DNA of 64,000 nucleotides from Rhodococcus ruber NBRC 15591 (GTDB lineage: Bacteria > Actinomycetota > Actinomycetes > Mycobacteriales > Mycobacteriaceae), in the NCBI RefSeq assembly GCF_001894945.1, contig NZ_BCXE01000012.1:1-64000 (forward strand), read 5' to 3'. Under the pieces are notes generated by a model. That model searched no databases and had not been told where the DNA came from. It saw only the letters and a list, made by a program, of their open reading frames with translations. Shown piece after piece: positions 9,811 through 19,691 of this stretch (position 1 is its first letter; the number at the start of each line of letters is the position of its first letter). The translations under genes were made by a program, and so were the position numbers.

Positions 9811-11262
9811 ATGGCCGGGGCACGCCCGCCGCTGCGGGACCACGGGCCGTCGGCGCCGCACGGGCTGCCCGGCCACCTCGTCGGGTTCGTCGAGGCGCTG
9901 CGCCGCCGCGGCATCCCCGTAGGACCGTCGGAGACCGTCGACGCCGGCCGGGTCATCTCGGTGCTCGACCTGCTCGACCGCGACGCCCTGCGCGAGGGGC
10001 TGGCGTGCGCTCTGCTGCGCCGGCCCACCCATCGGCCGACCTTCGACGCCCTGTTCGACCTGTGGTTCCCGGCAGCGGTGGGACGCCGCGAGGCCGGCGG
10101 GATCGATCCGACGCTGCCACGCACCCCGGACGGCGAGATCGATTTCGAGGCGCTGCGGGACCTGATCGCCGAGATGCTCGCCGACGACTCCGCCGAGGCG
10201 TTCGAGCTCGTCGAGTTGCTGACCGCGCAGATCGTCGAGGAACTGGGCCAGTACACCTCGGGTGACAAGTCGTCGTTCTCGGCGTACCAGGCCCTGCGCC
10301 AGGTCTCGCCCGAGACACTGGTGTCGAAGATCCTCGAGGGACTGCTCGGCAATGCCGGTCCCGAGGAGCGGGCTCAGGACACCGAGTACGCCACCGAGGT
10401 GGCCCGCCGCACGGCAGCGCGCCGGGTGGCGGACTTCCGGGCGATGGTCGAACGCGAGACGCGGCGCCGCACCGCCGAACAGGTCGGACGCGACCGCGTC
10501 GCCACGTACGGGGTGCCCAGACTGGCCGAGGAGGTCGACTTCCTGCGAGCCACCGACGCCGAGCTCACCGCGCTGCGCCGCAGCGTCACCCCGCTGGCGC
10601 GGCTGCTCGCGAGCCGGCTCGCCGCGCGCCGGCGACGGGCCCGCGCGGGGGCGATCGACCTGCGCCGGACCCTGCGCAAGTCGATGTCCACCGGCGGAGT
10701 GCCCATCGACCTCGTCAATCGCAAGCCACGCCCCGCCCGTCCGGAGCTCGTGGTGCTGTGCGACGTCTCCGGATCGGTCGCCGGCTTCTCCCACTTCACG
10801 CTGCTGCTCGTGCACGCCTTGCGCGAGCAGTTCTCCCGCGTCCGGGTGTTCGCGTTCATCGACAGCACCGACGAGGTCACTCACCACTTCTCCGCCGGCG
10901 CGGATCTCGGGGTCGCCATGTCGCGGATGCTGCGTGAGGCCGAGCTGATCGCCTACGACGGCCACTCCGACTACGGTCACGCGCTCGGCGTGTTCACCGA
11001 GCGGTACGCGCACAGCCTCACCAGCCGCAGCTCACTGCTCGTGCTCGGCGACGCACGGACCAACTATCGCGATCCCAACCTCGCCGCGCTCGAACACCTG
11101 GTGGCCGTTGCCCGGCACGCCCACTGGCTCAATCCGGAACCACGCGGCCAATGGGGAGCCGGAGATTCGGCGGCCGAGGTGTACCGCGAGGTGATCACGA
11201 TGCACGAGTGCCGGTCCGCACAGCAGCTCGCGCAGGTGGTGGCGGCCCTGCTGCCGGTGTGA
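9811..11262 (+). CDS. VWA-domain protein, CoxE-like partner of MoxR
   Basis: This 483-residue protein has a helical, Arg-rich N-terminal two thirds and a C-terminal von Willebrand A domain. The MIDAS motif DVSGSV (Asp near 318) is followed by [12 protein letters not shown] and later [10 protein letters not shown], as in CoxE-type proteins. It has no signal peptide or membrane helix, so it is cytoplasmic. It starts one nucleotide after the MoxR ATPase stop, which supports a two-protein chaperone. The substrate is unknown. Known CoxE proteins mature CO dehydrogenase, but no such enzyme is in this window. Confidence 0.82.
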   Translation: MAGARPPLRDHGPSAPHGLPGHLVGFVEALRRRGIPVGPSETVDAGRVISVLDLLDRDALREGLACALLRRPTHRPTFDALFDLWFPAAVGRREAGGIDPTLPRTPDGEIDFEALRDLIAEMLADDSAEAFELVELLTAQIVEELGQYTSGDKSSFSAYQALRQVSPETLVSKILEGLLGNAGPEERAQDTEYATEVARRTAARRVADFRAMVERETRRRTAEQVGRDRVATYGVPRLAEEVDFLRATDAELTALRRSVTPLARLLASRLAARRRRARAGAIDLRRTLRKSMSTGGVPIDLVNRKPRPARPELVVLCDVSGSVAGFSHFTLLLVHALREQFSRVRVFAFIDSTDEVTHHFSAGADLGVAMSRMLREAELIAYDGHSDYGHALGVFTERYAHSLTSRSSLLVLGDARTNYRDPNLAALEHLVAVARHAHWLNPEPRGQWGAGDSAAEVYREVITMHECRSAQQLAQVVAALLPV

Positions 11263-11267
11263 ACCCG

Positions 11268-11273
11268 TAAGCT
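11268..11273 (+). promoter_or_regulatory. -10 hexamer before nadD
   Basis: TAAGCT is 8 nt before the GTG at 11282, close to the leaderless spacing seen for several genes in this window. Confidence 0.4.
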
Positions 11274-11281
11274 GGACCATC

Positions 11282-12004
11282 GTGCACGAGCCATCCGTCC
11301 CGAATTCCCCGCCGCGCCGGCGCGTCGGTGTCATGGGCGGAACCTTCGACCCCATCCACCACGGGCATCTCGTCGCAGCCAGCGAAGTAGCCGACCGGTA
11401 CGATCTCGACGAGGTCGTGTTCGTGCCCACCGGACATCCCTGGCAGAAGTCGGGACACGATGTCAGCACGGCAGAGGACCGCTATCTGATGACGGTCATC
11501 GCGACCGCCTCGAATCCGCAGTTCTCCGTCAGCCGGGTCGACATCGAACGCGAGAAGGCCACCTACACCGTGGACACACTGCGCGACCTGCGTGCCCTGA
11601 TGCCCGACGCCCAGTTGTACTTCATCACCGGCGCCGACGCGATGGCATCGATCCTGTCGTGGCAGGACTGGGCCGAGCTGTTCGAGCTGGCCCGGTTCGT
11701 GGGGGTGTCGCGTCCGGGCTACGACCTGCACGTCGAGCACCTCGCCGAGCATCTCGCGAAGCTGCCGTCCGACACCGTCGGTCTCGTCGAGATACCTGCG
11801 CTGGCCATCTCGTCGACCGACTGCCGGACGCGGGTGCGTGAGCACAGACCCATCTGGTACCTGGTGCCCGACGGGGTGGTGCAGTACATCAGCAAGCGCA
11901 ACCTGTATCGGCCCGCGAACTCGCGGCGCCCCGACGGCACGACGACCGTGTCTCATCCCCACCCCGAGTCCTGTCCCCACCCCGAGAGGAAGACCCCGCA
12001 GTGA
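11282..12004 (+). CDS. nadD: Nicotinate-nucleotide adenylyltransferase
   Basis: NadD (240 residues) adenylates nicotinate mononucleotide in NAD synthesis. The nucleotidyltransferase signature [12 protein letters not shown] is at 19-30, and [13 protein letters not shown], the ISSTxIR-type motif, lies in the C-terminal third. The last 25 residues are an unstructured tail with two PHPE repeats (HPHPES, PHPERK). The GTG at 11282 has no good ribosome-binding site and may be read from a leaderless mRNA. Its stop overlaps the rsfS start by 4 bases (GTGA). Confidence 0.93.
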   Translation: MHEPSVPNSPPRRRVGVMGGTFDPIHHGHLVAASEVADRYDLDEVVFVPTGHPWQKSGHDVSTAEDRYLMTVIATASNPQFSVSRVDIEREKATYTVDTLRDLRALMPDAQLYFITGADAMASILSWQDWAELFELARFVGVSRPGYDLHVEHLAEHLAKLPSDTVGLVEIPALAISSTDCRTRVREHRPIWYLVPDGVVQYISKRNLYRPANSRRPDGTTTVSHPHPESCPHPERKTPQ

Positions 12005-12474
12005 CGGCAACTGCAGAAGCCATCGAGATGGCACGCATCGCGGCCCGCGCGGCCGACGAGAAACTGGCCACCGACGTGGTGGTGCTCGACGTGTCCGAGC
12101 AACTGGTCATCACCGACTGCTTCGTGATCGCGTCCGCGGCCAACGAGCGCCAGGTCAACGCGATCGTCGACAACGTCGAGGAGAAACTGCGGCTCGCCGG
12201 GCACAAGCCCGTGCGGCGCGAAGGCACCCGCGAGGGTCGTTGGACGCTGCTGGACTACGTCGACGTGGTGGTGCACATCCAGCACGACGACGAACGCAAC
12301 TTCTACGCACTCGACCGGTTGTGGAAGGACTGCCCGGTGATCACCGTCGACGGCATCGGCGCGCCCGCGCCGTCGGGTGACACCGGCGCGCCCGCGCCGA
12401 CCGGTGACACCGGCGCCGGTGCAGCGGCAGGCGGCACCACTCCCGTCCCGGACGACGCACCGGGGGACCGGTGA
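12001..12474 (+). CDS. rsfS: Ribosome silencing factor RsfS
   Basis: RsfS (157 residues) binds ribosomal protein uL14 and blocks joining of the subunits when nutrients are scarce. The core, residues about 1-118, carries the family motifs [43 protein letters not shown] and [11 protein letters not shown] Gly/Ala/Pro/Asp tail of about 40 residues follows, containing a duplicated nonapeptide ([18 protein letters not shown]). The nadD-rsfS pairing with overlapping stop and start is the usual arrangement. Confidence 0.93.
   Translation: MTATAEAIEMARIAARAADEKLATDVVVLDVSEQLVITDCFVIASAANERQVNAIVDNVEEKLRLAGHKPVRREGTREGRWTLLDYVDVVVHIQHDDERNFYALDRLWKDCPVITVDGIGAPAPSGDTGAPAPTGDTGAGAAAGGTTPVPDDAPGDR
12358..12411 (+). 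repeat. 27-bp direct repeat in the rsfS tail
   Basis: Two in-frame copies (12358-12384 and 12385-12411) differ at three adjacent positions, TCG against ACC, changing Ser to Thr in the encoded nonapeptide. A partial third copy (GGCGCC) follows. Confidence 0.8.
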
Positions 12475-13124
12475 CCCACGCGGTACCGGTCCGGCGGCTG
12501 ATCCTGGTACGCCACGGCCAGACCGAATACAACGCCACCAGTCGCATGCAGGGGCAGCTCGACACCGAGCTGTCCGCGCTGGGGCGGCGGCAGGCCGTGG
12601 CCGCGGCCAGGGTCCTCGTCGAGCACAGTCCCGTGGCCATCGTCTCGTCCGATCTGCGGCGCGCCTACGACACCGCCGTCGAACTCGGTGACCAGGCCGG
12701 GCTGCCGGTGGAAATCGATCCGAGGCTGCGCGAGACCCATCTCGGCCGGTGGCAGGGCCTGACCCATCACGACGTGGACGCGGTGTCCCCGGGGGCCCGC
12801 GCGGCGTGGCGGGCCGACGCCACCTGGGCACCCCCCGAGGGTGAGAGCCGGGTCGACGTGGCGCGGCGCAGCGCCCCGGTGATCCAGGAACTGCTCGACA
12901 AGCACGAGCAGTGGGTGCATCGGCCGATCATCGTCGTCGCGCACGGCGGACTGATCGCGGCACTCACGGCCGCCCTGCTCGATCTTCCGGTCGACCGGTG
13001 GCCGGTCCTCGGCGGACTCGGCAACACCGGCTGGGTCCAGCTCAGCGGATACGGTGACCGGCCCGCGTGGCGCCTCGACGTGTGGAACGCGACGGCGACG
13101 GTGGCGGCCGATGACGTCCTCTGA
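12471..13124 (+). CDS. gpgP: Histidine phosphatase, probable glucosyl-3-phosphoglycerate phosphatase
   Basis: This 217-residue phosphoglycerate-mutase-like protein has the phosphorylated His in [12 protein letters not shown] (RHG 14-16) and the second His in [10 protein letters not shown]. In mycobacteria the protein at this position dephosphorylates glucosyl-3-phosphoglycerate, an early step to methylglucose lipopolysaccharides. The neighbouring octT homologue supports that role here; the phosphatase fold alone would not separate it from other mutase-like enzymes. The GTG at 12471 overlaps the rsfS stop by four bases. Confidence 0.82.
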   Translation: MTHAVPVRRLILVRHGQTEYNATSRMQGQLDTELSALGRRQAVAAARVLVEHSPVAIVSSDLRRAYDTAVELGDQAGLPVEIDPRLRETHLGRWQGLTHHDVDAVSPGARAAWRADATWAPPEGESRVDVARRSAPVIQELLDKHEQWVHRPIIVVAHGGLIAALTAALLDLPVDRWPVLGGLGNTGWVQLSGYGDRPAWRLDVWNATATVAADDVL

Positions 13125-13884
13125 GCCACGGCCGACGGCCGGTCCGCGCCGGCCGACGCTGCTGGTGATCGGGGACTCCCTCAGCTACTACGGCCCGAAG
13201 GGCGGGCTCCCGGCGGACCATCCGCGAATCTGGCCGAACATCGTGGCGCGCGAACTCGACTGGGACGTGGAGCTCGTCGCACGGATCGGGTGGACGACCC
13301 GCGACGCGTGGTGGGCCATGACCCAGGATCCGCGCGTGTGGGCGACGATCCCGCGGGCCGGTGCCGTCGTGCTGGCCGTCGGGGGCATGGACACCCTGCC
13401 GTCCCCGCTGCCGACGGCGCTGCGCGAAACACTGCGTTACGTACGCCCACCGCGGTTACGCCGCGTCGTACGGGAGACCTACGGGTGGCTGCAGCCCCGG
13501 CTGTCCCCGCTCGGCTGGCCGGTGGCCCTGCCGCCGCGGGTCAGTGTGGACTACCTCGAGACCATCCGCGAGTCGCTGGCGTACATGCGGCCGGACCTTC
13601 CGGTGATCGCCACGCTGCCGTCGGTACACCGCAGCGCGCAGTACCGCGCGGTGCACCGCGGTCGTCCCGCCGCAGCCCGGGCCATCAACCGGTGGGCGTC
13701 CGAGAAGTCGGTTCCGCTGGTCGATCTCGGCGAGGCCGTGCACGCGGACATCCACTCCGGGGACGCGAATCCGGACGGCATCCACTGGGGTTGGAACGGG
13801 CACAGCGAAGTTGCCGCCGCGGTGGCCGAGGCGGTACGGATGGTGCACCGGGATGCGCGCGTCGCCGCGGAGAACATACGGTAG
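13111..13884 (+). CDS. octT: SGNH-hydrolase-like acyltransferase, probable diglucosylglycerate octanoyltransferase
   Basis: This 257-residue protein has the SGNH Ser block in [10 protein letters not shown] (GDSL 21-24), a Gly block GGMDTL, and the C-terminal Asp/His block [10 protein letters not shown]. The mycobacterial protein next to gpgP (OctT) transfers octanoate to diglucosylglycerate during methylglucose lipopolysaccharide synthesis, and the neighbours here are the same. The ATG at 13111 overlaps the gpgP end by 14 bases. The assignment is by synteny and fold; a generic GDSL esterase is the alternative. Confidence 0.75.
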   Translation: MTSSEPRPTAGPRRPTLLVIGDSLSYYGPKGGLPADHPRIWPNIVARELDWDVELVARIGWTTRDAWWAMTQDPRVWATIPRAGAVVLAVGGMDTLPSPLPTALRETLRYVRPPRLRRVVRETYGWLQPRLSPLGWPVALPPRVSVDYLETIRESLAYMRPDLPVIATLPSVHRSAQYRAVHRGRPAAARAINRWASEKSVPLVDLGEAVHADIHSGDANPDGIHWGWNGHSEVAAAVAEAVRMVHRDARVAAENIR

Positions 13885-13889
13885 GCGGC

Positions 13890-14708
13890 GTGTCTGTAGT
13901 AGTGGTGACCGATTCGTCGTGCTGTCTCGACCCGGAACTGGTGGAGCGCTACGACATCCGTGTCGTGCCGCTGCACGTGATCGCGGACGGTGTCGAGTTG
14001 CGCGAGGGCGTGGACGACCTGCCCGCCGACCTCTCCGGCGTCACGACCTCCGGTCCCTCCCCGGCGGAACTGACGGAAGCGTACGCCGAGGCGCTGTCCG
14101 ACAGCGGCGGCGACGGGGTGGTGGCCGTGCACCTGTCCCGTGAACTGTCGGGTACCTGGTCGGCTGCCCGCTATGCCGCCGATGCCCTCGGCGACCGGGT
14201 GCAACTGGTCGACAGTCGAACCACCGCAATGGGTCTGGGATTCGCTGCTCTGGCGGCGGCGGAAGCCGCCCGGTCCGGTGCGGATGTGCGGGCGGTGTAC
14301 GAACGGGCGGTGGAGGTCGCCGCCCACAGCCGGACACTGCTGGTGGTCGACCGGCTCGACCACCTGCGCCGCGGCGGCCGCATCGGTACCGCCACAGCGC
14401 TGCTCGGCACCGCTCTGGCGATGAAACCCGTGCTGCACCTCGTCGACGGCCGGCTGGTGCTGCGGGAGAAGACCCGCACCATGACCAAGGCGATGACGAA
14501 ACTCGTCGACGGCGTCGTCGACACCGCGGAGCCGGTGACCGCGGTGGCCGTGCACCACCGCGAGGCCCCCGAACGCGCCGAGCGGCTCGCCGCGGAACTC
14601 GCCGGCCGGCTGCCCGCCGGGACGCCGCTGTCGGTGTCGGAACTCGACGCGGTCCTCGGCGCCCACGTCGGTCCCGGCGCCGTCGGGGTGGTCGTCTCCC
14701 GAGCGTAG
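13890..14708 (+). CDS. DegV-family fatty-acid-binding protein
   Basis: This 272-residue DegV protein starts VVVVTDSSCCLDPEL, contains TSGPSPAEL (the TSxPS loop that holds the lipid carboxylate), HLSRELSGTWSAA, VDSRTTAMGLG and the RLDHLRRGGRIG segment. DegV (FakB-type) proteins bind a fatty acid and present it to a kinase; no FakA-like kinase is in this window, so the partner is unknown. The GTG at 13890 lies 5 bp after the octT stop. It is the last gene before a 92-bp gap. Confidence 0.85.
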   Translation: MSVVVVTDSSCCLDPELVERYDIRVVPLHVIADGVELREGVDDLPADLSGVTTSGPSPAELTEAYAEALSDSGGDGVVAVHLSRELSGTWSAARYAADALGDRVQLVDSRTTAMGLGFAALAAAEAARSGADVRAVYERAVEVAAHSRTLLVVDRLDHLRRGGRIGTATALLGTALAMKPVLHLVDGRLVLREKTRTMTKAMTKLVDGVVDTAEPVTAVAVHHREAPERAERLAAELAGRLPAGTPLSVSELDAVLGAHVGPGAVGVVVSRA

Positions 14709-14711
14709 GAG

Positions 14712-14739
14712 TTGTCCACAGGCGGACGGTTCATCCACA
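14712..14739 (+). promoter_or_regulatory. DnaA-box-like pair upstream of comEA
   Basis: TTGTCCACA (14712-14720) matches the actinobacterial DnaA box exactly. TCATCCACA (14731-14739) matches seven of nine positions, with starts 19 bp apart on the same face of the helix. Confidence 0.35.
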
Positions 14740-14788
14740 GATTCGACGACTCGTCCCAGCCTTCGCGGTGGCGGCGGTCGTGTCCGGT

Positions 14789-14794
14789 TAGCGT
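14789..14794 (+). promoter_or_regulatory. -10 hexamer for leaderless comEA transcript
   Basis: TAGCGT lies 6 nt before the ATG at 14801, and no Shine-Dalgarno is present between them. Confidence 0.45.
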
Positions 14795-14800
14795 CGCGCC

Positions 14801-15604
14801 ATGGGCAGCAGCGACGAGCACGACCTCGTGCGCAGACGGCTCGACGGGATCGCCCGGTCCGCCGGCGACCGTCCTCCGGCGGCGCCGGACGACGATCCGT
14901 ACCCGTGGTACGACGCGGCCGGCACCGCCGATCCGCCGGGTCCGTTCGAGCGGTTGCGTGCGGCCCGCTGGCAGACCGGTCGCGGCGGGACCGGGGCCCT
15001 GGCGGTGGTCGGTGTCGTGGTCGTGCTCGTCACGCTCGTCGTGACCTGGCGCGATCGTCCCGTCGCGGAACCGGTTCCGCCGCTGCCGGCGGTGGAGGTC
15101 GCAGCACCGCCGGCGGATCCCGTTGCGCCCCGGCAGGACTCGGCGCCGGAGGAGGTGGTGGTCAGTGTGGTGGGCCTGGTGGGCAAGCCCGGCCTCGTAC
15201 GAATCGCGCCCGGCTCGAGGGTGGCCGATGCGCTCACGGCCGCGGGCGGCGCCCTCGAGGGGGCGGACCTGACCGGATTGAACCTGGCGCAACGCCTCGC
15301 GGACGGCGACCAGATCGTGGTCGGCACCCTGCCACCGGTTCCGCCGGCGAGCGGAATCTCCGGCGCCGCAGGGGCAGGGGACGCCGGAACGTCCGGCGCG
15401 CCCGAGGCCGGGGGGCCGGTGAATCTCAACACCGCCGACGAGGCGGCCCTCGATGCGCTGCCCGGCGTCGGTCCTGTCACCGCCGCCGCGATAGTCGCGT
15501 GGCGCCGGGACAACGGTCCGTTCAACGACGTCGAACAACTCGCCGAGGTCGACGGGATCGGTCCCGCGCGGCTGGCGCGCCTGCGGACGCTGGTGGTGGT
15601 GTGA
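14801..15604 (+). CDS. comEA: ComEA-like helix-hairpin-helix DNA-binding membrane protein
   Basis: The protein (267 residues) has a hydrophilic N-terminal region, one membrane helix (about 66-82, GALAVVGVVVVLVTLVV), an SLBB-type domain (VVSVVGLVGKPGLVRIAPG...), a Gly/Ala linker, and a C-terminal helix-hairpin-helix pair (VNLNTADEAALDALPGVGP... and LAEVDGIGPARLARL). ComEA proteins hold external double-stranded DNA at the membrane and pass it to ComEC, which starts 4 bases before this stop. Competence is not shown for most relatives with this pair. Confidence 0.88.
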   Translation: MGSSDEHDLVRRRLDGIARSAGDRPPAAPDDDPYPWYDAAGTADPPGPFERLRAARWQTGRGGTGALAVVGVVVVLVTLVVTWRDRPVAEPVPPLPAVEVAAPPADPVAPRQDSAPEEVVVSVVGLVGKPGLVRIAPGSRVADALTAAGGALEGADLTGLNLAQRLADGDQIVVGTLPPVPPASGISGAAGAGDAGTSGAPEAGGPVNLNTADEAALDALPGVGPVTAAAIVAWRRDNGPFNDVEQLAEVDGIGPARLARLRTLVVV

Positions 15605-17139
15605 CCGAATCCGGCCGTGACGACGCGCGCCTGGTACCGAGCGCGGCCGCGGCGTGGGCCGCAACCGCGCTCGGGTTGCACGCCGGCTGGCAGGTTGCGC
15701 TGGGGCTCGCGGCGATTGCCGCGCTGTGCGCGGCGGCCACGCTCGTGCCGATACGCCGGGGGCGGTTCCGTGCCGGGGCCGCCCCGTTGCTCGCGGCTCT
15801 CGTCGTCGCCGCCGGGTTCTCTGCGGCAGTCGCACTACGGGTATGGGCGGTCGAGACGCATCCGCTTGCCGGCGCGGCCGCGCGTGACGGCTGGGCCACC
15901 CTGGCGGTCGAACCGACCGAGGATCCGAAAAGACTGGGGGACAGCGGATTCGGGGGAGATCAGGTCCTGGTCCCGGCGAGAGTGCACCGCGCCGACCTGG
16001 GGGCCGGTCGGTACACCGGCGGCGGGGCCGTCGTGGTGTTCGCCCCCGCCGAGGAGTGGGCGGAGCTGCTGCCGGGGCAACGGGTCACCCTGCGCGGCCG
16101 GCTCGCCGAATCCGGCGGCGCGGACCTGACGGTGGCCGTGGTCCGGGCCGACGGCCCACCCCGGTCGGTGCAGGCCCCCTCGCGGGTGCAGCAGTGGGCG
16201 GGGCGGATCCGCGAGCGACTCGCCTCGGCGTCCGGAGCGGTGCTCCCGCCCGCTGCGGCCGGCCTCCTGCCGGGCCTCGTGGTCGGCGACACCTCACGCC
16301 TGCCCGACGACGTGCGGGAGAGCTTCCGGGTAGCGGGCCTGACCCACCTGACTGCGGTGTCCGGTGCCAACGTCAGCATCGTTCTCGGCGCGGTGCTGCT
16401 CGCCGTGCGGGGACTCGGCCTCGGCCCCCGCACGGGCGCCGCGCTCGCGGCCGTCGCGCTGGTGGCGTTCGTCGTCGTCGTGCGCCCGTCGCCGAGCGTG
16501 CTGCGTGCCGCCGCGATGGGCGCGATCGGATTGCTCGCGCTCGTGACGAGCCGACGACGGAACGGGCTGCCCGCCCTGGCGGCCACGGTCGGGGTGCTGC
16601 TCGTCGCCGCACCCGAACTCGCGACGGACGCCGGGTTCGCCCTGTCGGTCGCGGCCACCGCCGGCCTGGTGCTGGTGGCACCGCTCTGGGTGACCCGGCT
16701 GCGGGCCCGCGGGTGGCCCCGCGCGGCGGCCGAGGTGTTCGCCGTCTCGGCGGCCGCATTCGTCGTGACCGCACCGATCGTCGCCGCGCTGTCCGGCACC
16801 GTCAGCGTCGTGGCGATCGCGGCCAACGTCCTGGTCGCACCGGTGCTTCCGCCGTTGACCGTGCTCGGTACCACCGTCGCGGCGGTCTCCGCGGTGTCGC
16901 CGGCCGTGGCGGAGCTGCTCGCTCGCGGGACCGCGCCCATGCTGTGGTGGATCCTCGAGGTGGCAGCGCGTGCCACGGCCCTGCCCCTGGCCGAGGTGCC
17001 CGTCCCGGCGGGCGTGAGCGGAGCGGTCGCCGTCGTCGGCGGGCTCGTCGCTGCCCGGTACCTGCTGCGGCTACGGCGCGGACGCCCGGCCGGGGCACCG
17101 ACGGTGATGTCCGGGGGACGTGGCACGATCGATCGGTGA
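15601..17139 (+). CDS. comEC: ComEC/Rec2-type DNA uptake membrane protein, short form
   Basis: A 512-residue polytopic membrane protein. An N-terminal helix region and a beta-rich soluble stretch (about 95-195) precede the Competence domain with [38 protein letters not shown], the most conserved ComEC segment, followed by multiple helices. It ends soon after the membrane domain: the C-terminal metallo-beta-lactamase-like domain of many ComEC proteins is absent, as in mycobacterial relatives. The GTG at 15601 overlaps the comEA stop (GTGA). If functional, it would pass single-stranded DNA into the cytoplasm. Confidence 0.87.
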   Translation: MTESGRDDARLVPSAAAAWAATALGLHAGWQVALGLAAIAALCAAATLVPIRRGRFRAGAAPLLAALVVAAGFSAAVALRVWAVETHPLAGAAARDGWATLAVEPTEDPKRLGDSGFGGDQVLVPARVHRADLGAGRYTGGGAVVVFAPAEEWAELLPGQRVTLRGRLAESGGADLTVAVVRADGPPRSVQAPSRVQQWAGRIRERLASASGAVLPPAAAGLLPGLVVGDTSRLPDDVRESFRVAGLTHLTAVSGANVSIVLGAVLLAVRGLGLGPRTGAALAAVALVAFVVVVRPSPSVLRAAAMGAIGLLALVTSRRRNGLPALAATVGVLLVAAPELATDAGFALSVAATAGLVLVAPLWVTRLRARGWPRAAAEVFAVSAAAFVVTAPIVAALSGTVSVVAIAANVLVAPVLPPLTVLGTTVAAVSAVSPAVAELLARGTAPMLWWILEVAARATALPLAEVPVPAGVSGAVAVVGGLVAARYLLRLRRGRPAGAPTVMSGGRGTIDR

Positions 17140-18104
17140 CCAACCCGCAGTTGCATCTCGTGCTCGGTGACGAAGACCTCCTCGTCGAACGGGCCGTCGC
17201 GCGGATCGTCGGTGCCGTCCGGGCCCGGACGGGGTCTGGTCCCGAGCTCACCGTCTCGCGGCTGCGCGCCGGCGACGCCGGCGCCGCCGAACTCGCCGAG
17301 CTGCTGAGCCCGTCGCTGTTCGCCGAGGACCGGGTGGTCGTCCTCGAATCCGCCGCGGAGGCCGGCAAGGACGCCGTCGCACTGATCGTCGACGCGGCGA
17401 CCGACCCGCCCGAGGGGGTGACCCTCGTCGTCCTGCACAGCGGCGGTGGCCGCGCGAAAGCCATGGTGGGCGAACTGCAGAAGTGCGGCGCCGAGACCCA
17501 CGAGTGCGCCCGGATCACCAAGCCGGCCGAGCGCGTGGACTTCGTGCGGGCCGAGTTCCGCACCGCCGGTGTTCGAGTAGCACCGGAGGTCGTGCAGGCC
17601 GTGATCGACGCCGTGGGCTCCGACCTGCGGGAGCTGGCGGCGGCGTGCAGTCAGCTCGTCGCCGACACGGGCGGCAAGATCGATGCTGCCGCCGTGCAGC
17701 GTTACTACTCCGGCAAGGCCGAGGTCACGGGGTTCGAGGTGGCCGAGAAGGCCGTCGCGGGTGACGAGGCCGGGGCGCTGGAATCGCTGCGGTGGGCGAC
17801 GCATCGTGGTGTCGCGCACGTCCTGCTCGCCGACGCCCTCGCCGATGCCGTCCACACGATCGCACGAGTCGGTTCGGCCGGGCGCGGCGACCCGTTCAAG
17901 ATGGCCTCGGAACTCGGGATGCCGCCCTGGAAGGTGAAGAAGGCCCAGGGGCAGGCACGCACGTGGGATCCCGGATCGATCGGGGCGGCGCTGCGAGTGG
18001 TGGCCGATCTCAATGCCGACGTCAAGGGCGCGGCCGCGGACGCCGACTACGCGGTCGAGCGCGCCGTGCGCCGCGTCGCGGAGCTGGCCGGCCGGACCCG
18101 TTAG
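17136..18104 (+). CDS. holA: DNA polymerase III subunit delta
   Basis: HolA (322 residues) opens the sliding clamp in the clamp loader. It is an AAA+-fold protein without a functional ATP site. Visible features are [20 protein letters not shown] at the N-terminus, [32 protein letters not shown] and the C-terminal region [21 protein letters not shown]. The GTG at 17136 overlaps the comEC stop by 4 bases, completing comEA-comEC-holA as one transcription unit. The length is normal for the family. Confidence 0.9.
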   Translation: MTNPQLHLVLGDEDLLVERAVARIVGAVRARTGSGPELTVSRLRAGDAGAAELAELLSPSLFAEDRVVVLESAAEAGKDAVALIVDAATDPPEGVTLVVLHSGGGRAKAMVGELQKCGAETHECARITKPAERVDFVRAEFRTAGVRVAPEVVQAVIDAVGSDLRELAAACSQLVADTGGKIDAAAVQRYYSGKAEVTGFEVAEKAVAGDEAGALESLRWATHRGVAHVLLADALADAVHTIARVGSAGRGDPFKMASELGMPPWKVKKAQGQARTWDPGSIGAALRVVADLNADVKGAAADADYAVERAVRRVAELAGRTR

Positions 18105-18110
18105 ACGACG

Positions 18111-18142
18111 GAAGCCGCCCGGTCCGAGGACCGGGCAGCTTC
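18111..18142. terminator. Bidirectional hairpin between holA and rpsT
   Basis: GAAGCCGCCCGGTC and GACCGGGCAGCTTC form a 14-bp stem with one mismatch around a 4-nt loop (CGAG), midway between the holA stop (18104) and the convergent rpsT stop (18166). Confidence 0.75.
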
Positions 18143-18165
18143 CGGAGCAGAGCTTGCGTTCTACC

Positions 18166-18426
18166 TCAGAGTCCGTTGGCGACCTTGGCCAGAGCGGACT
18201 TCTTGTTCGCGGCCTGGTTGGCGTGGATGACGCCCTTGCTGGCTGCCTTGTCGAGCTTGCGGCTGGTGGAGACGAGGAGCTCGGTGGCCTTGTCCTTGTC
18301 ACCGGCGGCCGCGGCCTCGCGGAAGGAACGGATCGCCGTGCGCAGCGAGGACTTGACCGACTGGTTGCGGAGTCGGTTGCGCTCGTTGGTGCGGATCCGC
18401 TTCACCTGGGACTTGATGTTGGCCAC
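18166..18426 (-). CDS. rpsT: 30S ribosomal protein bS20
   Basis: bS20 (86 residues, basic and helical) begins [29 protein letters not shown] and contains the C-terminal [17 protein letters not shown] segment that defines the family. It binds 16S rRNA early in small-subunit assembly. It starts with GTG at 18426. It is convergent with holA, as in mycobacteria. Confidence 0.96.
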   Translation of the reverse strand: MANIKSQVKRIRTNERNRLRNQSVKSSLRTAIRSFREAAAAGDKDKATELLVSTSRKLDKAASKGVIHANQAANKKSALAKVANGL

Positions 18427-18768
18427 GCGTAAAATCCTGTCGTCTTGCTGGTAGTTGGTCGGAAAGCTCTGGGCGCACTACGGCACCGACGGACCACGAT
18501 ACCAGCGGCCCGGCGGAACCCCAAAACTGGTACCCGGGACCGCACACCGGGTGCCGATACGGTCGCGTCCGGCCGGCCTGCCGGGAACTGTCCTCGACGT
18601 CACCGGAAGTTGTTGTGGCGGTCATCCGGCTTGCGTAGTGTCCGCTGTGTTCTGTTGCGGTAGTGCTGTGCGGCCGGTGGGCCCGTCTTCGACCCGCGGT
18701 GTTCGCCAGTGCGGATGTTCGACACATCGGATCCGGTCCTTCGGGGCCGCACGACGCGAGGTGGGCGC
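18427..18768. other. Intergenic region between divergent rpsT and aquaporin genes
   Basis: The 342 bp should hold promoters for both divergent genes. Short open frames exist in it but have no ribosome site and no recognisable product. No strong palindrome longer than 8 bp was seen. Confidence 0.5.
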
Positions 18769-19650
18769 ATGACGAACGAACACGAGACTGGTCCCGAGGA
18801 CCGGGCGGCGAACCGGAAGGCGGACCGGGTACGCGGCGGTGCCGAGCCCGAGACGGCGCTCGAAGCCGTCGAGAAGGAAGAATTCTCGGACGCGAAGAAG
18901 TACGCAGCGGAGGCGATCGGCACGTTCGTGCTCGTGTTCTCCGCGGTCGGCACGGCGGTCTTCGCCGGAGACAAGGTCGGCAATCTGGGCGTCGCGCTGG
19001 CGTTCGGGCTGACGCTGCTCTTCCTCGTCTACGCCATCGGGCCGATCTCCGGGTGTCACGTGAACCCGGCGGTGACGGTCGGTCAGCTCGCGATCGGGCG
19101 GGTCACCGCCAAGCGGGCGGTGTTCTACATCGTGGCCCAGATCCTCGGCGGGCTCGTCGCGGGCGTGACGATCTACTCGGTGGCGCAGTCGCTCCCGACC
19201 TACGACCGGGCCGCGCAGGGACTCGGTGCCAACGGTTGGGGACCGCACAGCCCGTCGGCAGTGGAAGGACCGCTGGGCGGGGTGCTCATCGACGGTTACG
19301 GAATCGGCGCGACCATGATCGTGGAGGTGCTGCTGACCGCACTCCTGGTGTTCGTGGTGCTCGCCGCGACGGACCAGGCCTCGGACGTGCTGCTGGCCGG
19401 CGTGTCGATCGGCTTCACCCTGACAGTGATCCACCTGATCTCGATCCCGATCGACAACACCTCCGTCAATCCGGCCCGGAGCATCGCGGTCGCTCCGTAC
19501 CAGGACGGTGCGCTCGCGCAGCTCTGGCTGTTCATCCTGTTTCCGCTGATCGGCGGCGCCCTCGGGGCGCTCGTCTACCGGTCGCTGTTCGGCCGGTTCG
19601 CCGGGCTGCGGCCGTCCGTGGCGCCGCCGGCCGGCGTCCGCCGACGGTGA
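18769..19650 (+). CDS. MIP-family aquaporin / channel
   Basis: This 293-residue protein has six predicted membrane helices and the two pore motifs NPA (99-101, SGCHVNPAVTV; 234-236, TSVNPARSIA). It is preceded by an unusually long, charged N-terminal segment of about 45 residues. His-containing and Arg-containing pore positions look AqpZ-like (water) rather than glycerol-facilitator-like, but this cannot be settled by eye. The ATG at 18769 has GAGGTGG upstream; an ATG 60 bp earlier in the same frame lacks a ribosome site. Confidence 0.85.
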   Translation: MTNEHETGPEDRAANRKADRVRGGAEPETALEAVEKEEFSDAKKYAAEAIGTFVLVFSAVGTAVFAGDKVGNLGVALAFGLTLLFLVYAIGPISGCHVNPAVTVGQLAIGRVTAKRAVFYIVAQILGGLVAGVTIYSVAQSLPTYDRAAQGLGANGWGPHSPSAVEGPLGGVLIDGYGIGATMIVEVLLTALLVFVVLAATDQASDVLLAGVSIGFTLTVIHLISIPIDNTSVNPARSIAVAPYQDGALAQLWLFILFPLIGGALGALVYRSLFGRFAGLRPSVAPPAGVRRR

Positions 19651-19691
19651 CGGGACGCGGCTACCGCCGACGGTGACAGGACGGCCGGCTA
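19638..19691 (+). repeat. Imperfect 26/28-bp tandem duplication across the aquaporin stop codon
   Basis: CCGCCGACGGTGAC at 19638 recurs at 19664, each copy followed by a similar GGACG...GGCTA stretch. The TGA stop is inside the repeated part, and the second copy reaches the end of the convergent next gene. Confidence 0.65.
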
